Source: Bacteroidota bacterium (GTDB taxonomy: Bacteria > Bacteroidota > Bacteroidia > Chitinophagales > Chitinophagaceae). Taken from it: DNA of 64,000 bases. Positions 54,378 to 63,460 of the stretch are shown here, piece after piece; the stretch's first letter is position 1; each line of letters opens with the position of its first letter. Under the pieces are notes generated by a model that was given only the letters and a program-made list of their open reading frames with translations, was not told where the DNA came from and ran no database searches. The position numbers were made by a program, and so were the translations under genes. The DNA lies in NCBI GenBank assembly GCA_018267625.1, contig JAFDYC010000110.1, forward strand, positions 1 to 64,000, read 5' to 3'.

Positions 54378-54385
54378 TATTTTTG
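54378..54385 (+). promoter_or_regulatory. Candidate internal -7 box
   Basis: TATTTTTG, a TAnnTTTG match in a very AT-rich 86-bp spacer, 48 nt before the next gene. Chance matches are likely in such sequence. Confidence 0.3.
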
Positions 54386-54433
54386 CACGATATTAATTTA
54401 ATACGTAAAATGCTATTTGCTTTATAAATCATA

Positions 54434-55657
54434 ATGAGGATTCTTATAATTGTTCAACCAGACCGGATTGATCACTATCAATATTTAGCTCAAGATACTA
54501 CATCCGAATATTGTTTACTTTGGTATGAAAAAAGAGAACTTGTCCAAGTTAATTTTGAGCAGCTACCCATTAAATTCTCTACTGTCGCCTTTTGGAAAGA
54601 TTATGCTACACCCAAAGCACTTATCAAAAAATTGCAGCCTGACAAGATTGTCTTCTTTGAAATAATTGACCTTCGACAAATTGCCCTAATTTCTGCCGCC
54701 CATGCAATGGGAATCAGTACTTTTTATTTGGAGCATGGCGCTGCAGGAGACCGAAATACGACTATTGCCCGTTGGCAGGAAATTACATTTGTGGGTAGCA
54801 AGCTACCTTATTTGTTTAATCGCCTTCGTAAGGCCTTGCCCGATGTAATAGCATCAAAGTACTTTTACTATTCCCAACAATCCGGCTTCAAATCACTTTC
54901 AAGCCGATTAAAGTATAATTTCCTGCCCTTTAAGCTGGCATTAAAAGGGCCCAATGAGGGTTTATCTGAGAGCATATTCCCCGAACGGATTCCGAAATAC
55001 GCCATTTGCTTTAATCAAGCCAACCTGGAAGCTTTTCAGACCTATACGGGAATCAGTAAGGATAAAGCTTTACTTATCGGTATCCCGTTTTTTGATCACT
55101 ATTTCAGGTCCGAACATAAAATTGGGAATTATGTGGTTTTTATTGAACATCCTTATCTAGAACAAAAGAACTTTAATTGGAATGATGATTTTCATTCAAA
55201 AGTGGCTCATACCATTTACGCTTTTGCAACGAAACGTAAGCTAAAGGTTTATGTCAAATTACATCCGCGTTCAAATATGGCCAATTGGAGTCGATATAAT
55301 TTTGATCCACAATTTGTCGAAATTATCCAGGAAGGCGACTATACACAATTGTATTTAGAAAGTAGATTGATTATAGGCTATAGCTCCAGCCTAATGACCG
55401 GTTTTCTTTGTGCAAAAAAGAATATTGTACTCTTGGGCTGGAATCCTGAACCTCGCATTTTTGGTAGCGATTTCTCTGCAACCGGCCTTTGTCGTAAATC
55501 ATTAGACATGTCCGATCTTGAAAATAAGTACGACTATTGGGTGGCCAATAATTTATGTAATGAATCTGAAAACTATCAGGCGTTTTTAAAACGATATAAC
55601 TACCCCTTCGATGGTAAGGCCACCCAACGGGTTATTGACGCTATCCATTCGCTTTGA
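54434..55657 (+). CDS. Candidate nonulosonic-acid/capsule glycosyltransferase (HP and SSS motifs)
   Basis: A 407-residue protein with no signal or membrane span. STFYLEHGAAGD in the first half and KVYVKLHPRSNMANW followed by LIIGYSSSLMTGFLCAKKN in the second match the HP and S(S/T) motif pair of bacterial sialyltransferases and CDP-glycerol-type transferases. Given the CMP-Pse pathway upstream, transfer of pseudaminic acid is the leading guess; a teichoic-acid-like transferase is the alternative. AT-rich. The stop overlaps a TTG start of the flippase (TTGA). Confidence 0.7.
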   Translation: MRILIIVQPDRIDHYQYLAQDTTSEYCLLWYEKRELVQVNFEQLPIKFSTVAFWKDYATPKALIKKLQPDKIVFFEIIDLRQIALISAAHAMGISTFYLEHGAAGDRNTTIARWQEITFVGSKLPYLFNRLRKALPDVIASKYFYYSQQSGFKSLSSRLKYNFLPFKLALKGPNEGLSESIFPERIPKYAICFNQANLEAFQTYTGISKDKALLIGIPFFDHYFRSEHKIGNYVVFIEHPYLEQKNFNWNDDFHSKVAHTIYAFATKRKLKVYVKLHPRSNMANWSRYNFDPQFVEIIQEGDYTQLYLESRLIIGYSSSLMTGFLCAKKNIVLLGWNPEPRIFGSDFSATGLCRKSLDMSDLENKYDYWVANNLCNESENYQAFLKRYNYPFDGKATQRVIDAIHSL

Positions 55658-56934
55658 AGCTCCTCCGTTCCCTTTCCATCTACACCTTCGTAGGCTTCTT
55701 TGGTGCCGGCGTCAACTTCCTGTTGATGCCCATCATCTCACACTACCTCACACCGGAGGATTATGGTATTACGGCGCTCATCAACACCTATGTGTCCCTG
55801 CTCCTGCCTTTAGTGAGTGTGGTGGCCTACAGCCTGATTAGCGTTTCATATTTCCAGCTTGAAGACCCGAAAGAGTTTGCCTCGCTCTTTTCTTCGGTTT
55901 CCTTCATTCCCCTCCTGCCCACCCTGTTTCTGTTTCTCATCGCCTGGCCCAGCTATGGCTCCATTGCCGCTGCGCTGGAATTACCCGCCGATGCTCCATG
56001 GTGGGGCCTGAGCATGTTTCCTCTGGCCATGATGTCTATCTACATCGAGACGACCCTGGGCTATCTGATTTATGCCAAGCAGGCAAACACCTATGCCCTC
56101 TACAATATAGGCAAGGCGCTCACCGAAGTCGGCCTGACCTTAGTCTTCGTCGTTGGGCTGCGCATGGGCTGGAAAGGCCGCATCCTGGCCTGGATCATCG
56201 CCTCCTTCGTCTTTACCTTGGTTGGCTTCGTCTATTTTTTCCGCAAAGGGCTGCTCACGACCGATATCCGTTGGAAATACATCCGCGAAGGCCTTTTGTT
56301 CGGCGCACCGCTCATCCTGCATACATTGGGTAAGTTTGCGGTCAACCAGAGCGATCGGCTGTTTATCTCCAAAATGGTGTCGGTGAGCGAGGCCGGCATC
56401 TACAGTGTGGGCTATACTATTGGCACCGTGATGTTGATTGTGGGCACAGCCATCGCCAACGTGGTCAGCCCCTACATCATGGAGCGGCTTAAGGCCCCGG
56501 ACGAAGCCCAACAGCGCCAAATCCGGCGCCTGACCTATGCCTCGATGGGCGGATTGGTGCTCGTATTGCTCCTGCTTAACCTGGTCAGTCCTTTTTTCTT
56601 CCGTTTCTTCATGGATCCTCGTTATGCCGAAGGGGCCCACTACGTGTTTTGGGTGAGTGTAGGCTATTTGTTTTGGGCGATATACATGCTATTTACAGCC
56701 TATATATATTATTACAAGAAAAACAATTATCTGGTCATCCTGGCGGGTGTCAATATCGTCTCGAACTTAGTGTTCAACTATATATTTATCCGGCATTTTG
56801 GCGGCATCGGGGCGGCTTATGCCACGGCCCTGTCCTTCTTTATAAACTTAGTTTTGCTACTTTTCAAAGTAAAGCGCATGATGCCTTGGTTGCGTTTTGC
56901 GCTGCATGATTTTAAAAGCCTCCGAGGGGGATAG
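55654..56934 (+). CDS. Oligosaccharide flippase family (Wzx-like) membrane protein (TTG start)
   Basis: A 426-residue polytopic protein with about 12 hydrophobic segments and the MATE-like polysaccharide transport fold: LSIYTFVGFFGAGVNFLLMPI, LTPEDYGITALI, NQSDRLFISKMVSVSEAGIYSVGY. It likely flips lipid-linked repeat units. The TTG start lies in a TTGA overlap with the previous gene; the next ATG would remove the first membrane helix. Base composition switches here to the GC-rich backbone, so this overlap joins two compositional types. Confidence 0.9.
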   Translation: MKLLRSLSIYTFVGFFGAGVNFLLMPIISHYLTPEDYGITALINTYVSLLLPLVSVVAYSLISVSYFQLEDPKEFASLFSSVSFIPLLPTLFLFLIAWPSYGSIAAALELPADAPWWGLSMFPLAMMSIYIETTLGYLIYAKQANTYALYNIGKALTEVGLTLVFVVGLRMGWKGRILAWIIASFVFTLVGFVYFFRKGLLTTDIRWKYIREGLLFGAPLILHTLGKFAVNQSDRLFISKMVSVSEAGIYSVGYTIGTVMLIVGTAIANVVSPYIMERLKAPDEAQQRQIRRLTYASMGGLVLVLLLLNLVSPFFFRFFMDPRYAEGAHYVFWVSVGYLFWAIYMLFTAYIYYYKKNNYLVILAGVNIVSNLVFNYIFIRHFGGIGAAYATALSFFINLVLLLFKVKRMMPWLRFALHDFKSLRGG

Positions 56935-56979
56935 TTTCGAGCTGTAATAGTCACCCCAACCGGAAATTATAGGTCATTT

Positions 56980-58056
56980 ATGCCTTCCCAAACCATCATT
57001 CATGTCATCAACTCCCTCGGGGTGGGAGGGGCTGAAGTATTGCTGGTCAACACGATTCGGCTTCTGCCGGAATACAACCATGTATTGGTAACCCTGGGGC
57101 CGGAGGCTGAACTACTAGCGGATATAGAGCCACAACTTGAGGCGTTTTACTGCCTGAACGCTTTGGCGGTTTCTGCCTGGCCGAAAGGAATCATCAAACT
57201 ACGGGGAATCATCCGGAAACATCAGCCGTTACTTGTTCATGCACACCTGCAAGTAGCGGGTATTTTGGCTCGTCTGTCCTGTCCTAAACGAATACCACTG
57301 TTCTATACGTTGCACAGCCCGTATAGTGTGGACGCATTTAGTGTAAACAAATATTCGCTCCGTCTGGAGCGACTGGTGGCCGGGCCCTGGCATCATTTAA
57401 TCGGGGTTTCAGAATTAGCCTTAGCCGACTATCAACGTCACGTGCCACGTAGTGGCAGCGGTGATGTCGTTTTCAATATGGTTGCGGCTCCTTTTTTCGC
57501 AGCAGCACGAAATATATCCTACGAACCCGGGCAGCAATTGCGCTGTGTGTCAGTGGGTAATCTGAAACGTGCCAAGAATTACGCATATTCTCTACAAGCG
57601 TTTGCGAAGCTAAAATCGTTACCGGTTAGCCTGGACATCTATGGAGCCGGGGCAGATGAAACAAATTTGAAGGAATTAATTGAGCGGGAAAAACTTCAAC
57701 AGGTTTGCCTAAAAGGTAAATCAACGCAAGTAGCTGCGATTTTACCGCAATATCAGCTGTACATCATTTCATCGTCTTATGAAGGCTTTGGCCTGGCACC
57801 CCTCGAGGCCATGGCACTGGGTCTACCGACTATAGTGTCGGACATTCCAGTGTTCCGCGAAGTGATGGGTGATGCCGCGCTTTATTTCAGTCTGGATGAC
57901 GATCAACAACTTGCCGACATCTTGTCGGGAATTGTTTCCGGCCGCATCGTCCTGGATACAATGGCCACGAAGGGCAGGGAACGTGCCCTCCAGATAGCGC
58001 ACCCGGATACTTATATCCGGTCGTTGAAGGCCGTGTACGATAAATATATATCGTAA
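56980..58056 (+). CDS. Glycosyltransferase family 4-like
   Basis: A 358-residue GT-B glycosyltransferase. N-terminal HVINSLGVGGAEVLLVNTI is the usual acceptor-domain loop, LLVHAHLQVAGILARL follows, and the donor domain has CVSVGNLKRAKNYAYSLQAF and ISSSYEGFGLAPLEAMALGLPTI with the E-x7-E type motif. The donor sugar is unknown. It is followed by a 235-bp gap with a possible terminator. Confidence 0.92.
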   Translation: MPSQTIIHVINSLGVGGAEVLLVNTIRLLPEYNHVLVTLGPEAELLADIEPQLEAFYCLNALAVSAWPKGIIKLRGIIRKHQPLLVHAHLQVAGILARLSCPKRIPLFYTLHSPYSVDAFSVNKYSLRLERLVAGPWHHLIGVSELALADYQRHVPRSGSGDVVFNMVAAPFFAAARNISYEPGQQLRCVSVGNLKRAKNYAYSLQAFAKLKSLPVSLDIYGAGADETNLKELIEREKLQQVCLKGKSTQVAAILPQYQLYIISSSYEGFGLAPLEAMALGLPTIVSDIPVFREVMGDAALYFSLDDDQQLADILSGIVSGRIVLDTMATKGRERALQIAHPDTYIRSLKAVYDKYIS

Positions 58057-58103
58057 TATACAGAGTGCATATTGCGTCTATATCCAATTAGATATGGCAT
58101 CTC

Positions 58104-58126
58104 GGCTTGGCCTGAGCCTATTTTTT
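58104..58126 (+). terminator. Weak intrinsic terminator after the GT4 gene
   Basis: GGCT...AGCC stem extended by two wobble pairs, followed by TATTTTTT. It suggests asnB begins a new unit. Confidence 0.4.
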
Positions 58127-58291
58127 GTGCTACTATTAAACCCATATATCGTTAACGGATATCTAACTGGTGAATAACGAACTGTGTATGATGCATGGTA
58201 TTCGTGAGACTATCACTATTGAAGTCACTTGCGTTAACAGCCAGCAGCCTGTTTTTCCAAGACGAATCACGGAACTTTGCTGCCCAATATT

Positions 58292-60196
58292 ATGTGCGGA
58301 ATAGCCGGCTTCGCCGATTTTAAACACCAAAGCAACGAGACGCAGCTCCAGGGCATGGCCGCCTGCATGGCCCACCGCGGCCCCGACGGACAACACCTTT
58401 GGATGACCCAAACGGATAAGGCCCAGCTTGGCTTTGCCCATGCCCGCCTCTCCATCATTGACCTCAGCCATGCCGCCGACCAGCCCATGCACTTTGAAGG
58501 GCTGAGCATCGTCTTCAACGGGGAGATATACAACTACAACGAAATCCGGGACGAGCTGATCGCCCTCGGCCACAGCTTCCAAACCCACAGCGACACCGAA
58601 GTCATCCTGCACGGCTGGAAAGAGTGGGGGCCGGATTGCATCCACAAATGGCGGGGCATGTTTGCCATCGTGTTGCATGATGCCGAAAAGCAAGAACTGA
58701 TTTGCATGCGCGACCGCGCCGGCGTGAAGCCCTTTCACTACTCCTTTCAGGACGGCCTCTTCCTCTTCGGCTCTGAGCTGAAATGCCTGATGGCGCATCC
58801 CCGATTTCAGAAGGAAATTGACCCGGCTGCCGTAGCATCGTTCCTGCAATATGGCTGTGTCTCCGGCGCCCATTCCATTTTCAGGAACACACAAAAATTG
58901 TTGCCGGGCCATATCCTGACGTTCAATCTGCAGACCCAGGAAATCACTACCCGACAGTATTGGAATGTGTACGACTACTACAATAAACCCAAGCTGAACA
59001 TCGCCCTGCCGGAAGCTATTGAAGAGACTGAACGCATTCTGAAGCAATCCTTCGAATACCGCATGGTGGCCGACGTGCCCGTAGGCGTGTTCCTCAGTGG
59101 CGGCTACGACAGCACCTGCGTGACGGCCCTGCTGCAAAGCGGCCGCACCGAGAAACTGAAAACCTTCACCATCGGCACGACCGATGGCAAGATGGACGAA
59201 GCCCCCTTTGCCAAAGAAATCGCCCAGCGCCTCGGCACCGACCACACAGAATACTATTGCAGCGTCAAAGAAGCTTTGGACATCATCCCCACGCTGCCGC
59301 AGTATTACGATGAGCCTTTTGCCGACAGTAGTGCCATCCCCACCATCCTCGTGAGCAAGATGGCGCGCCAAAAGGTGACCGTCGCCCTCTCCGCCGATGC
59401 GGGAGACGAGATTTTTGCAGGCTACAATCGCTACGATTACATCAGCCGCTACGGCAATAAACTGGCTTCAATTCCTAAACCCTTACGCAAGATGGCCGCG
59501 GCGATGATGGAAGGGGTTTCCTCGGAAAGCATACCGGTGCTGAAGCACAAAGCCAATTTTCACAGCCGCTACGACAAGCTCAAAAACCTGCTCAACGACC
59601 CCTCGCCGGCAGAGTTGCTGAAAAACCTGAGCCAGGTCTTTAGCGATAAAGAGATTCAAAACCTGATGGCCGCACCCGTGCCGCCGCTGAAGACCGCCCA
59701 CACCAGCGACGAACTGAAGCCAGAAGCGTACGATGCCCTCTCCTTCATGATGGCGGTGGACTACCAAACTTATATGGTGGACGACATCCTGCAGAAGGTG
59801 GACCGTGCCACCATGAGCGTGTCGCTGGAGGGCCGGGAGCCGTTTCTGGACCAGCACATTATTGAGTGGGCGGCGCAGCTTCCTTCCGACTACAAATACC
59901 ACAAGGGCATCAAGAAATATCCTTTGCGGCAAATCGTACACAAATACGTTCCGAAAGAGATGATGGATCGCCCGAAGATGGGATTCGGCATTCCCGTAAA
60001 CGACTGGCTGCAGGCAGAGTTAAAGCCCCTCGTGATGGAGTATTTCAGCGATGTCGCCCTCAGCCACGGGCTGTTCCGCAAGGAGGGCATAAAAAAATTG
60101 CTGGACGAATTCTACACCGGCCGCACCGAAAAATATTTGAAGCTCTGGTACCTCCTCATGTTCCAGATGTGGTATCAAAAATGGATGTCGGCATGA
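58292..60196 (+). CDS. asnB: Asparagine synthase (glutamine-hydrolysing) family amidotransferase
   Basis: A 634-residue two-domain enzyme. Start at ATG 58292 puts the catalytic cysteine at position 2 (MCGIAGFADF), as needed for the class II glutaminase. HRGPDGQHLW, LSIIDLS and VFNGEIYNY follow. The synthase domain has the PP-loop LSGGYDSTCVTALL, and SADAGDEIFAGYNRY. In polysaccharide loci, AsnB-type enzymes often amidate a uronic acid or similar sugar, so free asparagine may not be its product (inference). It overlaps the next gene by four bases. Confidence 0.93.
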   Translation: MCGIAGFADFKHQSNETQLQGMAACMAHRGPDGQHLWMTQTDKAQLGFAHARLSIIDLSHAADQPMHFEGLSIVFNGEIYNYNEIRDELIALGHSFQTHSDTEVILHGWKEWGPDCIHKWRGMFAIVLHDAEKQELICMRDRAGVKPFHYSFQDGLFLFGSELKCLMAHPRFQKEIDPAAVASFLQYGCVSGAHSIFRNTQKLLPGHILTFNLQTQEITTRQYWNVYDYYNKPKLNIALPEAIEETERILKQSFEYRMVADVPVGVFLSGGYDSTCVTALLQSGRTEKLKTFTIGTTDGKMDEAPFAKEIAQRLGTDHTEYYCSVKEALDIIPTLPQYYDEPFADSSAIPTILVSKMARQKVTVALSADAGDEIFAGYNRYDYISRYGNKLASIPKPLRKMAAAMMEGVSSESIPVLKHKANFHSRYDKLKNLLNDPSPAELLKNLSQVFSDKEIQNLMAAPVPPLKTAHTSDELKPEAYDALSFMMAVDYQTYMVDDILQKVDRATMSVSLEGREPFLDQHIIEWAAQLPSDYKYHKGIKKYPLRQIVHKYVPKEMMDRPKMGFGIPVNDWLQAELKPLVMEYFSDVALSHGLFRKEGIKKLLDEFYTGRTEKYLKLWYLLMFQMWYQKWMSA

Positions 60197-61425
60197 GTGG
60201 AAAGCGCATCCTCTACCTCTCATACGACGGCATGACCGACCCATTGGGTCAGAGTCAGGTATTGCCCTACCTGAAAGGACTCAGCCAACAAGGCGCCTAT
60301 CAGTTTACCCTGCTGAGTTGTGAAAAGCCGGAACGCTTTGCGCAGCACCGCGAAAGGCTGGAAGGTATCACACGCGAAGCCGGCATTGAATGGCATCCAT
60401 TGCCCTACACCAAGCGTCCGCCTATTGTTTCTACCCTCGCTGACCTGCGCCGGATGCGCAAGCTGGCCCTAAAACTGCATCAGGAAAAACCCTTTGATGC
60501 GGTGCATTGCCGGGGGCATGTTACCTCCTTGGTCGGGCTGTTTTTAAAAAAGAAATTCGGAATAAAATTCCTGTTCGACAACCGCGGCTTTTGGGCCGAT
60601 GAAAAAGTAGATGCTGGCGCCTGGGACCTGAAAAAGCCGGTTTACAACACCGTCTATCGCTATTTCAAACGGAAGGAAAAGGAGATGATAGAACAATGCG
60701 ACCAGCAGGTATGCCTCACCCATTCGGGCAAGGCGGACATGCTGCGCTGGAAGCACGTGCAGGCTCGGGCGGAACGTATTACGGTCATCCCCTGCTGCGC
60801 AGATACGGGCCTTTTTTCTCCGGAAACCGCCGCCGATACCGTCGAAAAATTCAGAACAGAATTAGGCTTGCATCCCGGGGGTCCCGTGCTCGCCTACCTC
60901 GGCTCCATCGGCACCTGGTATATGCTCGATGAGATGCTCGATTTTTTTGTCGCCTACCGCAAGGCACTGCCGGATGCCCGTTTCCTTTTCATCACCCAGG
61001 ACGAGCACGAACGGATCCGCCAAACGGCGGCAGCAAAGGGTTTGCCGGCAGCGGCTATCCTCATCCGACCGGGAATGCGCCACGAAGTGCCCGGCCTGCT
61101 TGCCCTGGCACAACACAGCCTGTTTTTCATCCGACCCACCTATAGCAAAATCAGTTCATCCCCCACTAAGCAGGGTGAAATCATGGCGATGGGCATACCC
61201 GTGGTGTGTAATGCCGGGGTGGGTGACAGCGACCAGATTATCTCCGAATACAAGAGTGGCATCCTGGTGAGGCGCTTTGAAAAAGCAGACTACGAACGTG
61301 CGGCTCAGGAACTGCTCCAGACATCGTTTTATGCCCCGGAAATTCGCCGCGGTGCGGAACGAGTTTTTTCCCTGAGCAGCGGAGTGGATAAGTACTTGGA
61401 AGTGTATAAAAATATGTTCCGCTAA
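60193..61425 (+). CDS. Glycosyltransferase (GT4-like)
   Basis: A 410-residue GT-B protein. RILYLSYDGMTDPLGQSQVLPYL is the typical opening for this branch, with HCRGHVTSLVGLFLKKK, FDNRGFWADEKVDAG, TVIPCCADTGLF and a donor domain around SSSPTKQGEIMAMGIPVVCN. I take ATG 60193, which overlaps the asnB stop (ATGA); ATG 60181 is also in frame. Donor and acceptor are unknown. Confidence 0.9.
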   Translation: MSGKRILYLSYDGMTDPLGQSQVLPYLKGLSQQGAYQFTLLSCEKPERFAQHRERLEGITREAGIEWHPLPYTKRPPIVSTLADLRRMRKLALKLHQEKPFDAVHCRGHVTSLVGLFLKKKFGIKFLFDNRGFWADEKVDAGAWDLKKPVYNTVYRYFKRKEKEMIEQCDQQVCLTHSGKADMLRWKHVQARAERITVIPCCADTGLFSPETAADTVEKFRTELGLHPGGPVLAYLGSIGTWYMLDEMLDFFVAYRKALPDARFLFITQDEHERIRQTAAAKGLPAAAILIRPGMRHEVPGLLALAQHSLFFIRPTYSKISSSPTKQGEIMAMGIPVVCNAGVGDSDQIISEYKSGILVRRFEKADYERAAQELLQTSFYAPEIRRGAERVFSLSSGVDKYLEVYKNMFR

Positions 61426-61551
61426 CGGCTTGTAATTCTGATCCGCTTATCAAAATGGACAACATAGTTCTTGCAACTTTGCGGTCCAACCCTGCCAAAA
61501 CAATATCGCCTCAAATAATAAAATAGATATTCATTTGCCTTCTTCCTCATT

Positions 61552-62808
61552 ATGATCAACGTAGTTTCTTTCAACGGCGGCAGAGGCGCAAAAAACCTCA
61601 TTCCCGCCCTCATGGGCATCAATGGCATCAACCTCACTTCCATCGTCAATGCGTATGATGACGGCAAGAGCACCGGCCTCATCCGCGCCTTCTTCAACAT
61701 GCTGGGCCCGTCAGACATCCGAAAGGTGCAGGAAGCAATGGTGCCCAAAGAATTGAGCGACTACGATGCCATCCTCCGGGCCTACGATTTCCGCTATCCG
61801 GAAAGTGAAACACGCGACAGCATTCTGAAAGCACTGAAGGCATTCGCCGATGGCGCCACCGATGAGCTTAGCGCCATCCGCTTTCAGGACAAGACCATCC
61901 GCGAATCATTGCGTGTGTTTATCCAAACGCTGCTGCGGGGCATTCACCTGACCGAGCAGGCTCAGGGCAAGACCTTTTCGTTCCACGATTGCTCGCTGAT
62001 GAACCTCATTTATGCCGGCGCGTACCTGCATTTCGGGCACAACTTCGAAGAGGCCACACTCTTCATTGACCGGCTCTTTAAGCTGCGTGGTACCGTGCTG
62101 CCCACTTCCAACGAAGACCGTAAGCTGGTAGCCATCCGCGAAGACGGAACCATCTTATTTTCTGAAGCAGAAATCGTGGAGCTACGAGCTAATTCCCGCA
62201 TCAAACGCATCTACCTGCTTGACCAATATCCCGACCGTGACAAGCTGAGCAAGATGAGTATGGCCGAGGTGGAGGCATATTTCGACATGGCCAACCGATT
62301 GGTAAACGCCACCAGCCGTGTGACTCAAAGTATTGCCCAGGCAGATATCATCATTTACTCACCCGGCACGCAACACTCCTCGCTGTATCCTTCTTACATG
62401 ACGGCTGGCATCACTGATGCAATTGCAGCCAATAAGAAAGCACTGAAAGTATTCATCACCAACATCGGCGAAGACTATGAAACGCCGTCCTATGATGCTA
62501 ACGACTTCATCGAAGGGGGTATCCGTTACATGCGCATGGGCTCGGAATACGAGATTGATGTGAATGATTTAATCAGTGTGGCATTGGTCAACAATCGCTT
62601 CTCCACCAACCTGGAGAACTATGTGAAGTGTGATGATGCTCGCCTGACTCAGATTGGCTGTCCCGTGATTATTGATGCTTTTGAAGATGAAACCGCACCT
62701 GGTAAACACAACGGCACGCTGCTCTCCAAATTTATCATAGACCTCTACGAGCGCCGGATGAATCTGGGTCGCGAAAAGCAAAAGCAACATGAGCATATTG
62801 TCGGGTAA
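61552..62808 (+). CDS. CofD/YvcK-like protein (2-phospho-L-lactate transferase family) in a polysaccharide locus
   Basis: A 418-residue protein with the family P-loop-like start VVSFNGGRGAKNLIPALMG, then SIVNAYDDGKSTGLIR, MLGPSDIRK and later IIIYSPGTQHSSLYPSYM and VFITNIGEDYETPSYDAND. CofD makes the F420 phospholactyl diester; YvcK/GlmR binds UDP-GlcNAc. No F420 gene is near. It overlaps a HAD phosphatase by 20 bp, then a GT2, so it likely makes or transfers an activated, perhaps phospholactyl-like, group onto glycan (inference). It is longer than typical CofD (~310). Confidence 0.8.
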   Translation: MINVVSFNGGRGAKNLIPALMGINGINLTSIVNAYDDGKSTGLIRAFFNMLGPSDIRKVQEAMVPKELSDYDAILRAYDFRYPESETRDSILKALKAFADGATDELSAIRFQDKTIRESLRVFIQTLLRGIHLTEQAQGKTFSFHDCSLMNLIYAGAYLHFGHNFEEATLFIDRLFKLRGTVLPTSNEDRKLVAIREDGTILFSEAEIVELRANSRIKRIYLLDQYPDRDKLSKMSMAEVEAYFDMANRLVNATSRVTQSIAQADIIIYSPGTQHSSLYPSYMTAGITDAIAANKKALKVFITNIGEDYETPSYDANDFIEGGIRYMRMGSEYEIDVNDLISVALVNNRFSTNLENYVKCDDARLTQIGCPVIIDAFEDETAPGKHNGTLLSKFIIDLYERRMNLGREKQKQHEHIVG

Positions 62809-63460
62809 GCGGGCCCTGCTGCTCGATTTTGACGGCACACTCGGCGATACCTTTTCGCTCCATGAACAGGCCTTCCTGAAAACCCTGGCTCCTTACCAGA
62901 TTTCGTTTGCCTACAAAGACTACATCGGCCAAAGCACCGGTGAAGTATTCGAACGCATTTTCAAGAAGGCAAATCGAGACTTTGCCCCGGGTGAGTTAGC
63001 TGTGCTGGTGGCGGCTAAGCGTAAAGCGGCCAATGAGCTTTATGCCACGCATCTCCGCTTCATTGATGGTGCGGAAGCTTTTGTGCATCAGGCGCATCGC
63101 CTGGGCTACAGCTTGGCCGTAGGTTCTTCGGGCTCGCGCAAAAATATCCTGGCCGGCATTGAAGGGCTGGGGCTGGCTCCCTTTATCACCGAAATCATCA
63201 CCGCCGATGATGTGCAATATGGCAAGCCCCACCCTGAAATTTTCGAGAGCCTGCTACACCGGTTGCAGGTGCCTGCAGCGGAGGCCCTGGTGGTGGAAGA
63301 TGCCCCCTCGGGCCTTGCGGCTGCACTGGAGGCGGGTATTGAGGTAGTCTGTATAGACCCTGAGCTACGCGATAGCGAATACGGAAATCATCCAACTGTT
63401 CACTTTGCGACCTTCGCGCAACTTTCGGAGGCACTCGTGCCGCCGGTTTTTACCGAATGA
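62789..63460 (+). CDS. HAD-superfamily hydrolase (phosphoglucomutase-like)
   Basis: A 223-residue HAD protein. Motif I is LLLDFDGTLGDT, motif II SSGSRKN, motif III a lysine in QYGKPHPEIF, motif IV VVEDAPSGLAAAL. The helical cap fits the beta-phosphoglucomutase/phosphatase class. It overlaps the CofD-like gene by 20 bp and the GT2 gene by four, so the three are translationally linked. It probably removes phosphate from an intermediate of that cassette. Confidence 0.92.
   Translation: MSILSGKRALLLDFDGTLGDTFSLHEQAFLKTLAPYQISFAYKDYIGQSTGEVFERIFKKANRDFAPGELAVLVAAKRKAANELYATHLRFIDGAEAFVHQAHRLGYSLAVGSSGSRKNILAGIEGLGLAPFITEIITADDVQYGKPHPEIFESLLHRLQVPAAEALVVEDAPSGLAAALEAGIEVVCIDPELRDSEYGNHPTVHFATFAQLSEALVPPVFTE

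Larger units (their letters stand above)
44506..55653. other. AT-rich mosaic block carrying the pseudaminic acid cluster (probable horizontal acquisition)
   Basis: By eye, A+T rises sharply after the wecB stop and falls again at the flippase start (55654). The lowest GC is at 47.0-49.3 kb (pseG, pseH, WbqC) and 54.35-55.65 kb; pseB/pseC, pseI/pseF and the aminotransferase are intermediate. No integrase, IS or tRNA boundary is visible, so exchange by homologous recombination in the conserved flanks is the simplest reading. Confidence 0.7.

Noticed and set aside
58163-59371. 402-codon leftward frame opposite asnB
   Set aside because: Shadow of the GC-rich asnB gene; valine/glycine-rich product with no domain.
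59866-60192. Long N-terminal extension of the glycosyltransferase into asnB
   Set aside because: It is only the +1 shadow of asnB; the ATGA overlap at 60193 and the RILYLSYDG opening mark the real start.
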